Shown in pieces: positions 22,601-34,633 of a stretch of DNA of 64,000 nucleotides (the first letter of the stretch is position 1; every line of letters begins with the position of its first letter). Made by a program: the position numbers and the translations under genes. The notes below the pieces were generated by a model. That model saw only the letters and a list, made by a program, of their open reading frames with translations, made no database searches and was not told the DNA's origin. The stretch spans positions 248,001 to 312,000 of the forward strand of contig JAPJBO010000017.1 of the NCBI GenBank assembly GCA_030068145.1. The letters run 5' to 3'. Origin of the DNA: Diplonema papillatum. Lineage: Eukaryota; Euglenozoa; Diplonemea; Diplonemida; Diplonemidae.

Positions 22601-25600
22601 GGCAACATACTACACGCGTCGCCACACGACGTGACTATGTGCTTAGGCATGAGGGCTGTGCCTACTGGGCATTGTGGTTGACCACCATGCCCAGTAGGCA
22701 CAGCCCTCATGCCTAAGCACATAGCCGCCAATGCCTGAAGGAAAACATGCGAACAGTCAGCCGGCACCGGGGGAGGCTGGGGGAGCGGCGTCTGTGGCGC
22801 CGGTGTCGGCGGGATCTCGACATCAGTAGAAGAAAGGGTACACGTTTCGAGCGGCGCCGAAGCTTCACCAGCTTCGGCTGACACCACTTGCGCACTTAAC
22901 CATGGTTACGAAGACGACTGAAAGCATAGACACAAAGATCGCTCAAAGCATCTGCAGAATAACACGAAAAGCCTCTGCGCGAAACCCCGTTTTCACACTT
23001 CTTCTTTCAGCCAAGGAGAGCTAGACACTGGGAGAGCTAAAAGCATGCGCAGAAAAGACTCCAGGCAAACCCCCGTTTTAACACTTCTTTCAAATTGAAA
23101 ACCACCGATCACAGGTTCAATTGCAGCAGGAAAAGAAGGAGCGCGCTTTCGCGCAGAGCTCAAAGCGAGAGAAGGAAGACGACAAGGTCAAGAAGATAGA
23201 GGCAAAGTTCAACAAGCGGACAAAGGAGCAGGACGCCGCCTTGCAAGAGCGCGACGCCGCAAAGAAGGAGCTGGCCGAAGCCAAGGAGCGGACGCGAGAC
23301 GTCGAACGGAAGCTGAAAGAGGCAAAGGAGAAGCTCAAAGACTTCAAAGAGTCGGCGCAACACGAGCTTAACAACGCCATAGCTACAGTACGCCCCACCC
23401 TTCCCCTTTTGTCTAAGCACCGTGCTTTGTAGGAAATGCTTGAGAAGACTGCCAGTTGCGAAAGATCAAAGGAGGTACATGTGCTGTAGCCCACACGAAA
23501 CACCGGGGAATCCGGGTTTAGTGGCGGGCGTAAGCGTTCAACCAAAAATACCCACTTTGTATTTGTATTGTTTTCTCCCCCTCTAGTTTCCTTCGAAATG
23601 AGCACAAGGCAGTCCCTCGAGTATTTTTGTATAAGCGCCTGCTTCGTAGGAAATACTTGAGGACGTTGCCATTTTCGGAATCTCGAGCCTCCTACGAAGT
23701 AAGCACACGGCAACCCCCCGAGTATTTTTCTATTTACTGGGGGGGGGTCGAATACAGGAGGTACCTTGAATAGAAGAGGAACCTTAAATACAAGAGGCAT
23801 TTTGGAAATCTGGAAAAAAGTTGGATTTTTTCTTGGTCCGCAAAACAGACCTTTTTCGACGGTTTTCTGATCGCGATGAGCTCCGATGAAGAGAACCGTG
23901 AAAAATAGACCCGGGGACCAAAGAATTATGTGCGTGGTTCGTGGGTCTTTACCAGATGCGGGGCACCGGGCGTGGAACCCACAGGTTTTCAATGGAAAGG
24001 ACGGGACCCACTGGTTGGTGACATTTCTTTGCAGGCCCGTGTAGCAGACCTTTTTCGGCGAATTTGTGCTCGCGTTCAGCTCCGATGAAGAGAACCGTGA
24101 AAAATAGACCCGGGGACCACAAATTATGTGCGTCTTTCAAGAAGAAGGGAGTTCCCGCGTTTGCGGTACTTTTTTCCATTTCTTTTTCGGGAAAATTGCA
24201 GGATCGGCACGCCGAATAGAAGAGGTACCTCTTGTATTCGACCCCCCCCAGTAACACCTTCGAAGAAGACTTGCTAGATGCTAGCAACAAACATGCATGA
24301 AAGGAAAGGCTCATTCTTATGGTCTCGTGTCACCAGAAGAAGTGTACATCTTCTGCCGCGCTTTTTTAGTACTAACAATCTTGTGGGTTGCCCTTCAATG
24401 TATTGTGCAGGCTAAAAAGACGTAGGCAGCGTGTTTTGGTGGTTGATCAGAATTCCTTACCTGAATACACACAGGGAATACAAGTGGGAAAACGATCAAC
24501 CGGCACGCACAAACAAAGAAATAATCTTAGAAATGGCTGAGCTGCTCAAGTCGAAAAACCGGCACGCACAAGCAAAACGAAGCGCCTGTCTTTTTTGCAT
24601 ATGCGCCAGCTTGGAAGGAAATGCTCGACGAGGCTGCCAGAAAAAGAACCGAACAAGACACAAACACAATCTGTTTTTTTTCCCGTTTTCACAGTTCTTC
24701 GCCTACACCCGCTTGGAGTAAGCAAAGAGCAATTCAGATTGTGTTTGTATTGTCCTCCCTTCAATTCAGAGTCCAAGCAGCCACGTCGAGTATTTCTCGC
24801 GGTGCACCAACACGTGTGGTTGCAAACGTTGAGAGTCACCTCCACTTATATCCGGATCCAGGCGGCTGCATCTTCGAGCCCCCCCTTGCACAACCCAGCT
24901 TTACAAAAAAAAAAATACATTGATAATAGAAAACGCACTCGCGAAAGTAAGCAAGGCTTTTAAGCAACGTTTATGGCTTGGTATAAACCGGCAACTGCAA
25001 GGAGGCGAGCAAAGCCAGTTGCCATTTTTGGATAAAATATCGCCAAATACGTCGAGTATTTCTCGCGGTGCACCAACTCGTGCGGCTGCAAACGTTGGGA
25101 GTCGCCTCCACTTATTTCCCGGATCCAGGCTGCTGCATCTTCGCCCCCCCTTGACACTATCGCCCGGAACGAGCCTTCCTTACCAGCTTCCTTTAGAAAC
25201 TGGAAACCACTGAATTCGTCCACAACACCACAGCGCGACCAACTGCAGCAACAAGTTGCCCTGCACGGGAAAAAAGAAGACAAGGCGTCGAAGCGAAGCA
25301 AGGTATTCTGCCCTTTCGCTCCTTGTTGCCACGCGAAACACGTTTATTTTTTGTATAAGCACCTGCTTTGTAGGAAATGCTTGAGGAGACTGCCAGTTGC
25401 GATAGATCAAAGGAGGTAAATGTGCTGTAGCCCACACGAAACACAGGTAACCCTGGGTTTAGTGGCGGGCGTAAGCGTTCAACAAAAAAGACCCACTTTG
25501 TAGTTGTATTGTTTTCTCCCCCTCTAGCCTCCTTCGAAATGAGCACAAGGCAGTCCCTCGAGTATTTCCTCACGGGCGATGGATGTGTTGTCCAGGTGCG

Positions 25601-28600
25601 GAACTTCTGGAGGAAACTGTGGATCGCGCGGAAGCAGCGTTTCACGACTCCACTACGGGGAACCTGGGCTCGTTAGAAAGGTTTCACGGCAGTCTATTCA
25701 CAGCAGCAAGCATGGATGGATTTAGACGTGTCTTCACTCTGTACATGCAGCGCCCGCACTCCAGCTCGGGTTCTGCCCTTTTCGACGTAAACACATCTCC
25801 CCCCATTCCAGTAGGGTACTTCGCGTAACGCGGCTTGCTGCCCTCAGCACGCAGGAAAACTTCCTCGCACTCTTTTTCCTTTTGGTACTTCAACCATTGG
25901 TGCTGCACACGGCAGCCCCGTGTGCTCTGCGGAGTTTACTTCGCAGATTGCCACCGGAAAAAGAAGACAAGTCAGTGCTGCCTAGCGAGTCGCAGTCACA
26001 ATCAGGGCGAGTGCCCTGAGTTTTTTAACTGATTGCTCAGACACGGTTGTAGGGACCTTCTCCCCGTGACGGAGTCGCCTGTGCTCTAGTAGCACGGGTG
26101 GTCCTGGCTGTGACGAACTACGAACAGCCGCCTGACAAACCAGACTCACACCGCAGTCCTGTCTCAGGTTGGTCCGCCTAATGTGTCCGTGGCTTAAAGG
26201 ACTGAAACACGGCGCAGACGGGACCAGTGCGGTGTTGAGCACATACCCATTCCAAACACGTTCTTGCAAATCACCCGTCCGTAAAGGGATAAACTACTAT
26301 CTGTCGGCGGAGTTCTCTGGCACCTGGAAAGGCCCAGACGCTTCTACACGGTGAGGTCCAGCCTCAGAAGCTGGAGTTAAAGAGGGGTGTGCCCGAGTCC
26401 CGCCCCGAAAAGCGGGTCTGCCGCAGCCAGAACGCGTGTGAATCCACACCCGAAAAGCGCGCTTTTTAACTCGCAATCCGGGTGCCTCCGCCTTCATTGG
26501 GACGGAGAGTTTGCACAATGCGTTGATGAGGATGACTGAGATCGGGCAGCCTTGGAGGATCCCGTTCGTCACCTCGAACTCGTCCCCGTACCCCTTCCCG
26601 TGCATAAGATGGATAGCTAAACCCCTTGATTAAGATGGATAACGGGCGAGAATGCCAATCCATCTTAAACACGGGGGTGAGGTACCCAGTGTAAGGCGAC
26701 TACACTGTAGTCTACAGTGCCCGAGTGTTTAAGATGGATACCCCCCTTGATTAAGATGGATACCCCCCGTGTTTAAGATGGATACCCCCCTTGATTAAGA
26801 TGGATACCCCCCTTGATTAAGATGGATACCCCCCTTGATTAAGATGGATACCCCCCTTGATTAAGATGGATACCCCCCTTGATTAAGATGGATACCCCCC
26901 TTGATTAAGATGGATACCCCCCTTGATTAAGATGGATACCCCCCTTGATTAAGATGGATACCCCCCTTGATTAAGATGGATACCCCCCTTGATTAAGATG
27001 GATACCCCCCTTGATTAAGATGGATACCCCCCTTGATTAAGATGGATACCCCCCTTGATTAAGATGGATACCCCCCTTGATTAAGATGGATACCCCCCTT
27101 GATTAAGATGGATACCCCCCTTGATTAAGATGGATACCCCCCTTGATTAAGATGGATACCGCCACTCTCAGTCCGGCATCGCTGGAACAAACTTTTTCTG
27201 CAAACCTTTAAAAGTTCTGCTCGTTTAGGCTAGGAAGAGCCGACATCGGCTTCATCGCGTCAACATCAAGCGAGACCAACGTTAGACATGCATGCTTTTC
27301 ACACAGAGTCAACTCCTCGCAGCCAAAGCATGCTTGACCTTCGCCAAATCACGCACTGAAGCATTAAGCGAGTTTGAGAGCCTTCCGGCTACCTATATCT
27401 TGAAGAGAACTTGCGTCGTGATGAGGATCGAAATGATTGCAATTATTCTACACAGGATCTCGACAACCAGCTGACGAAGCTTGAACGGCAGCTGCGTGGC
27501 GCCGACGAGTTGAACGCGAAGGTGATGAAGGACAAGAACGAGATTGAAGAGAAGCTGGCCGAGTCGGAGGCCGAGATGAACCGGCTGCGCGCGGAGCACC
27601 AGCAGCTCGACGCCGACCTGCGGAAAAAGGACCTCAAGCTCGCGAAGACGGAGGAAGACTTGAACAAGGCAAGCCCCAAGGTGAGCCAAGCGCAGCTGAC
27701 CATGAAGGATGAACGCATCATGAGCCTTACAGAAGACGTCCAAAAGGCCAACGAAGAAGTGGCTCGCCGGGCGGAGCAAATGAAGTCCCTGCGGCAGTCG
27801 CTCACCGACGTCGAGAAGGACAAAACGGCCCTCGAGCGGGAGAACGAGAAGCTGAGCGACCGCATCGCGCTGCTGGAGGACGAGAAGGAAGAGCTCGAAG
27901 AAAGCGTCCAGGAGCAGCAGGACGCGAACGAGTCAGCCCTGAAGCTGAAGGACGAGTTCATGCAGGCCGTGAAGGACGCCGAGGCGCAGCGCGACCAGGG
28001 GAGCGCGAAAGTAGCGGCGCTCGAAGAGGCGCTCGGCAAGAAGGAAGGCGAAGTCACCAGCCTTCAGCAGAGCATGTCTACCCTCGAGACCGAACTGGCG
28101 AGGTTTGCCTCTCGCCCTTTTTGCACTAACAATCTTGCGGAGGGCTAAAGAGCCATGGCTTGGTTTTAGTGCTAACAAGGTTGTAACCATATAGCCCTTT
28201 CTTGCTCTAAGAGAACCCATTCATCAACGGCCACGGAGACCCTAAAATCCCGGAATTTCAAGCGAACTTTAACTCTAAAACGACGTCGGCGCGTGCTTTG
28301 GTGGTTGATGAACATTCTGAAAATAAAACAAGAGACAAGGTACACGTGAGGAACCGATCAACAGGCATTCACAAGGAAAACGAAGCATCTGTCCGTTCAC
28401 TGGCAGAGTTCTGTGCACGAGATGCAAAGTTTCTGCCTTCGGCGATTCCTCTGAACCTCAAAACAAACAAGTCAATTCAGTCTGCAACGCCCACATGCAG
28501 TGACACACAAAACGCGTCCCTTTGTTTCACACAGCCTCAACGAAGAAAAAGAAGTATTTGAAGCGCAGCTTGCGGACAACACGGCTGAGCTCCGCGAGGC

Positions 28601-31600
28601 AAATGAAGAGAAGGCCCGCCTCATGGACGAGATCATGCAGAAGGACGGCCTGATCAGCGAAAATCTGGCAACCTACGAGGCGAACCTGAAGAGAGTACGC
28701 AGCGAGGTTGATGACGAGACTCTACGCGCCGACAACGCAGAGGTATGCTTTCGAGCTTTTCAGCCGCAACCGGACGAAGGTCACCCGCAGACTTTAAACC
28801 CCCGGAGTTTCAAGCGAACTTTCACTCTAAAAAGTGAAAGCGACACAAAGTACGTAAAGGAATGAAAACACACTGCCCAGACCCTGCTCTAACAGCACAA
28901 AAGGAAAACCCCCCCTTCCCCCTCGCCTCACAAGTCAAACGGAGACTTCAAAAAACCGACCGCTTACTACAAGAAACAGTCTAAAAACACGGTAGAGGAG
29001 CCCCTCCAAATTGCCTCACTGTAGTGCCTCGCTTCAAGTTCGCAACTTCCGGGTAGGCATAGCGTAGGGTCAAACAATGGGAGTGTTTTTTTTTTTTTCA
29101 CAGCAAGACGCGTGTCAAATACCGTAAATGGGTTCATTGATGAGGGGTCAAATGTTCAGTAATGAACCCAAAATCAGCCAAAAACCTCACTAATTGGACC
29201 GTTCGGTAATAAAACTGGGGTCCTCAGTGCCTTCGTGCTAGTCGGGGTAGCGTTCCCAGTCACTCCGTTTCCAGTTTCTTGTTGTCTTTTTACATTACTA
29301 CACACCGAAGTGGCTGTGAAGGATTCCAGGGCTTTGCCCCCCAGTACGCCAAGTGCACTCAGAAGGCCCGTTTTAATTAGTGAACGGTCAAATGTTCACG
29401 AATTCTGAGCTGAAAACTCCACTACTTTGACCGCTCACTAATAAAGCACTTCACTAATGCGCCATTTTACGGCAATCTGTTTTTATTCAACCGACCCCCC
29501 TTAGAAGGTTGCCTTGTTGGTCCGATCAGACCTGCCCCTAACTATGAACGCACACACATACACTCATTGCAGGGCGAGCTCGACAGCGTGCGAGACGATC
29601 TCGCGAAGCTGCAAAGTGAGTTCGACACTATGCTTGCGAAGGAATCTGACTACCGCGTCGCAGCCGCGGAGCTGCGGACGAGGATGGAAGAGACGGAGGC
29701 AAAACTCGAAGCCGCCGCCGCCGAGTGCTCCGAACGCGAGGCAGAAGTCAAAGCCCTCGAGAAGAAGCAAGTCGACCTCGCGACAGCTGAATCAGGTGCC
29801 GCTTTCTTTTCTGCTCTTGGCAGGGGCTTGCTCGGGGAGGCCGCCATCTGCGCTATCTCAGAGGACGAAACAACATGTTGTAGCCCACGCGAAACCACAG
29901 GTAGATCTGTGTTTAGTGCCTGGGCGTAATCAATCAACAAAAGTCTTCAAAGAGCGGTCCAAACGCAGCGTTGGCGACTTTGGGTTTGCGCGAAGAATCT
30001 TGCATACGCGACTTTCGGAGACCTCAAAAAAGCTCGAAGGCGCCATGACCACGAGAAAGACATGACCACGAGAAAGAGTTGTTGTGTGCAAAGAGCTGGC
30101 AAACCCTGGTCTGTGGGCCTCCACCGTCAGGTGGGCCAGGCTAGATTCGGGGTGGCTCCCTGGGAGGGACAGGGGCGGGGGAGATCTTGGTGTTCGGTCA
30201 CAAATTGTTACAAAACGGGCTTGCCAAAGCAAGCATATCCGCCGATCCCCCAACCGCCAGCATCATCATGTACTTGATGCGACGCGGAACAAGTGCTGAC
30301 AGCACCGCCCGGCAAATAGAGGGCCACAAAAGTGGCAATTCGACCGGTCGGGAGGTGCTTAGCAGCCAATGGCCTGATGGCTGAGTGCACACCTAGGCAG
30401 GGCTGCATCCTCGTGTTGTAGCCGTGTTGTGTATATATAAGGCTTCGTGGGGGCCTGGTCAACCACCTCATCAAATCCTGGAATCTCGAGCGAAGTTGAA
30501 GTCTTACACTTTCTTCGAAGAAGACTGCCAGCATAGTATACATGAAAGGCGGTGTCCTGTCTAAACATTGGGCTAAGATTTTGCACCCCCCCACCCGCAG
30601 AATCCCGGGCCACGATCAAGAACCTGGAGGAAGAACTCGCGTCGGCGAAGTCCGAGGCCGCGAAGGCAGCCGAAGACTTGCAAACCCGCCTCGCGGGTGC
30701 TGAGGCGCAGAGCGCGGAGCGGCAGGCTGCCCTGTCGGGCGCCGAAGACGCGGCGCGGGCGGCGGCGGCGGCCGCCGAAGAGCAGGCCGCGCAGCTGCAG
30801 GCGGGGCTCGCCCGCGCCGACAGCGAGCTCGCGGCGCTCGACGCCAAGTCGCGCGCCGCCGCGGAAGCGGGCGCGCAGGCGGAGGCAGACCTGCGGGCGC
30901 AGCTCAAAGCCAGCGAAGCGGCGGGGCTCGAGCTGAAGGCGGAGGCGGCGCGGCTGGCGGAGGACGTTTTGTGCCGCGAAAAAGAGGCGGACGACGTCAA
31001 GGCGCTGCTGAAGGCCTCGGAGCAGGCGCTGCGGGAAGAGCAGGAGCGCGGCGAAGCCCGCGGCGCCGAGGCGGCGAAGGAGGCCGGCGGGCTGGCGAGC
31101 GACATCGCCGCCCTGAAGGCGGAGCTGGAGAAGTCCGCCGCCGAAGTCGCGCGCCTCGGCGCAGAGCGTGGCGAGCTGGCGGCCCGCGTCGCCGCCACCG
31201 AAAAGTCGGCCACCGAGACGACCGCGGAACTCGACGACGAGCGAAGCAAAGGAGGTGTCGCTTTTTTTTTTTTTGTATAAGCACCTGCTTTGTAGGAAAT
31301 ACTTGAGGAGGCTGCCAGTTGCAAAGATCAAAGGAGGTAAATGTGCTGTAGCCCACACGAAACACAGGTGAATCTGGGTTTAGTGGCGGGCGTAAGCGTT
31401 CAACAAAAAAGACCCATTTTGTAGTTGTATTGTTTCTCCCCCTCTAGCCTCCTTAGAAGTAAGCACAAGGCAGCCCCTCGAGTATTTTTAGCCACATGCA
31501 ATGTGTGAGGAAACTGAACCGCCCAAGTAGGACCTTCTGATCATGATCATTTGCCAAATTTGCCACCTGAAACCACGTCCTGGATTTGGGCTCAGGGTAG

Positions 31601-34573
31601 TGCGGTCAACGAAAACTCTAGTTTCCCTTTCTACTTTCTCCTACTCTCGCGGTGTACGGTTTTAGTACTAACAATCTTGTGGGTTGCCCTTCAATGTATT
31701 GTGCAGGCTAAAAAGCATGCACTAAATATACAATCCGTAACCATAAAGCCTTTTCTTGCTCTAAGAGAACCCATTCATGAACGGTCACACGGAGACCCTA
31801 AAACCCCGGTATTTCAAGCGAACTTTAACTCTAAAAAGACGTATGCAGCGTGTTTTGGTGTTGTTGATCAGAATTCCTTACCTGAATACACACAGGGTAA
31901 ATACAAGTGGGAAAACGATCAACCGGCACGCACAAAGAAAGAAATAATCTTAGAAATGGCTGAGCTGCTCAAGTCGAAAGACGACCGCGTCCCGGATGCC
32001 GTTGCCCAACAGCTGCTGTGTGCGCTCGGATTGGCGTCGCTCAAGCGGCCACCTTTTCAATGTTGCGGGTTGCGCTTCAATGTAACGTGCAGGCTAAAAA
32101 GACGTTGATCAGAACTCCTTACCTGAATATACACGGCCTGCGCGGTTATACGGTATCCGAACGGTAAAGACGTGCTAACACCGACCGTCTGAACCACGAA
32201 CGTTATGAGTCCTGTCGTTTATTATGTAGAGCATCCCTTTCAAGACCCGAACCCCCAGCCTCGATGGTCAACCGGAAACCCTAAAGCACCGAACCTCAAA
32301 CCACAACAAACGCTCGATAAACAGCCGCCCTCGAGAAGGAGCTCGCAGAACTCACCGCGGAGCTGGAAGGAAAGGTCCGAGAGTTGGAATCCGAAGCGGC
32401 GAAGGCGGCGGCGCTGAAAGCGGAGCTGTCGTCTTCCGAGACTCGGTGCACCGCCGAGTCCGGCCGTGTGGCCGAGTTGGAGAAGGACGTGGAGGCGAAG
32501 GCGGGCGAGGCGAAGGCACTGCAAACTGACCTCGCAACCCGAACGGCCGAGCTCGCGTCCGCGACGGCGGAAGCCGACACGCTGCGAGAGAAGCTCGCTT
32601 CGTCGGAGTCCGACGGGAGGGACAGCGCGGAAACCGTCTCCAAGCTGAACGCGGAACTGGAAGCGGCGCAAACGCAGCTCTCCGGCGTGCAAACTGACCT
32701 CGCAACCCGAACGGCCGAGCTCGCGTCCGCAACGGCGGAAGCCGACACTCTGCGAGAGAAGCTCGCTTCGTCGGAGTCCGACGGGAGGGACAGCGCGGAA
32801 GCCATCGCCAAACTGAACGCGGAACTGGAAGCGGCGCAGACGCAGCTCGCCGGGGTGCAAACGGAGGCGGCTGCTCTTTCCACCCAGCTGTCCGGCGTGC
32901 AATCCTCCATAGCCGACCTCGAAACCGAGCTTGAGGTCACCCGGCGGGCCCTCGCCGCCGCCGAAGAAACCACGCGAAGCGTGCAAGCCTCGCTCGAATC
33001 GGCGCAAGCGGAGAACACGAACCTCCAATCCACCGAATCCACCCTGCAAACCACCCTGCGCAACACGCAGCAGAGCCTCGAAGCCGCACAGGCGGAGGGG
33101 GCATCCCTCGCCGGCGAGCTGGGCGCCGCGAAATCCGCCGGCGCGGCGACCCTACAAGCCCTCGACACCGCCCGCGCGGACGCGGCCGCGTTGGAGGCGG
33201 CGCTGCGAGCGGAGCTCGCGACGAGCGAAAAGGAGCATGCCGCCGCCGAAAAACTGCACGATTCGGCGCGGGCCGAGGCGGCGGCGGCCGCGGAGGCCCT
33301 GCAGGCCGACCTGACGGCAACCGAGCAGGCGCGCGCCGCCGCCGAGAAGGCCCTCGAAGCGTCGCGGGCGGAAGCCGCCGACTTGGCCCAGGCGGTAGCC
33401 GGGCTGCGCGCGGCGGAGGCCGTCCTGAAGGATGACCTGGACGGCGCGAAAACAGGGCTTTCCGGCACCGAAGACGCGCTGCGCACCGTGCGCGGAGAGC
33501 TCGAAACCGCGAAGGCCGAGGTAGAGACACTGTCCAACGTGGCGGACGCCCTCCGGGCCGCCGAGGAGAGCCTGCAAACCGCGCTCGACGGGACGAAGGA
33601 CGCACTCGCGTCTACCGAGCAAACGCTCGCGGCAACCCGGGGGTCCCTGCAGGTGGCCGAAGACCTGATCGCAGACCTCCGGAGCAGCGTCAGCAACACG
33701 GCGTGTGCGAAGGACGCCCTCGACTCCGAGCTGGCCGGCACCCGCCGCCAACTCGCCGACGCCGAACGCCAGCTCGAGGCGTCGAGAGCCGAGGCGGGCG
33801 AACTCAAGTCGCTGGGCGACGAGCTGCGGGCCAAGCTGGCGGCGCTCAAAGCCGACTTGGAGGCTGCCGTCGCCGCGCGTGCGGCGACGGCGGACGACTT
33901 GGACCGGAAGACGGAAGAGTCGGCCGAGCGGAAGAAGAAGATCGAGGAGGTCGAAGCAAAGCTGTCCGCCGTCACAGAGGTGCCGTTCTTCTTCGTTTTT
34001 CTTTTGTATAAGCACCTGCTTTGTAGGAAATACTTGAGGCTGCCAGCTGCAAAAGATCAAAGGAGAAATGTGCTGTAGCCCACACGAAACACAGGTGAAT
34101 CTGGGTTCAGTGGCGGGCGTAAGCGTTCAACAAAAAACCGCCCACTTTGTAGTCGTATTGTTTTAGCCTCCATCGAAATAAGCACGCGGCAGTCCCTCGA
34201 GCATTTTCGAACCACATGCAAGCATAGCTTCATGTAAGACGATGCCAAATGGACCGTAAATATTCTGGCGAAGTACGATGCTGTGGAGTATGCGACCTTT
34301 GCCAACAGGGACCTCTGTACCCAGAGAAACGGGGTTCTATGATCATTGGATAAGTAAAGCGACAACAAGAGTAGTGGTATTTCATTGTTGCGGCCTCCCA
34401 CCTATTCTACACCTCTCGTGTCACTGCACAAAGTCAGACTAGAGTCAAACTCAACAGGGTCTTCTTTCCCCGCTGACAGTTTCAAGTCCGTTCCCTTGAC
34501 TGCTGTTTCGCCAGATAGTAGGTAGGGACAGAAGGAATCTCATTGGTCCATTCATGCGCGTCTTTAATTAGAA

Positions 34574-34633
<60 letters not shown>

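Noticed and set aside
32296..33975. 559-codon minus-strand Ser/Ala-rich frame
   Set aside because: Antisense of the coiled-coil exon; Ala/Glu/Leu codons read backwards give Ser/Ala/Phe.
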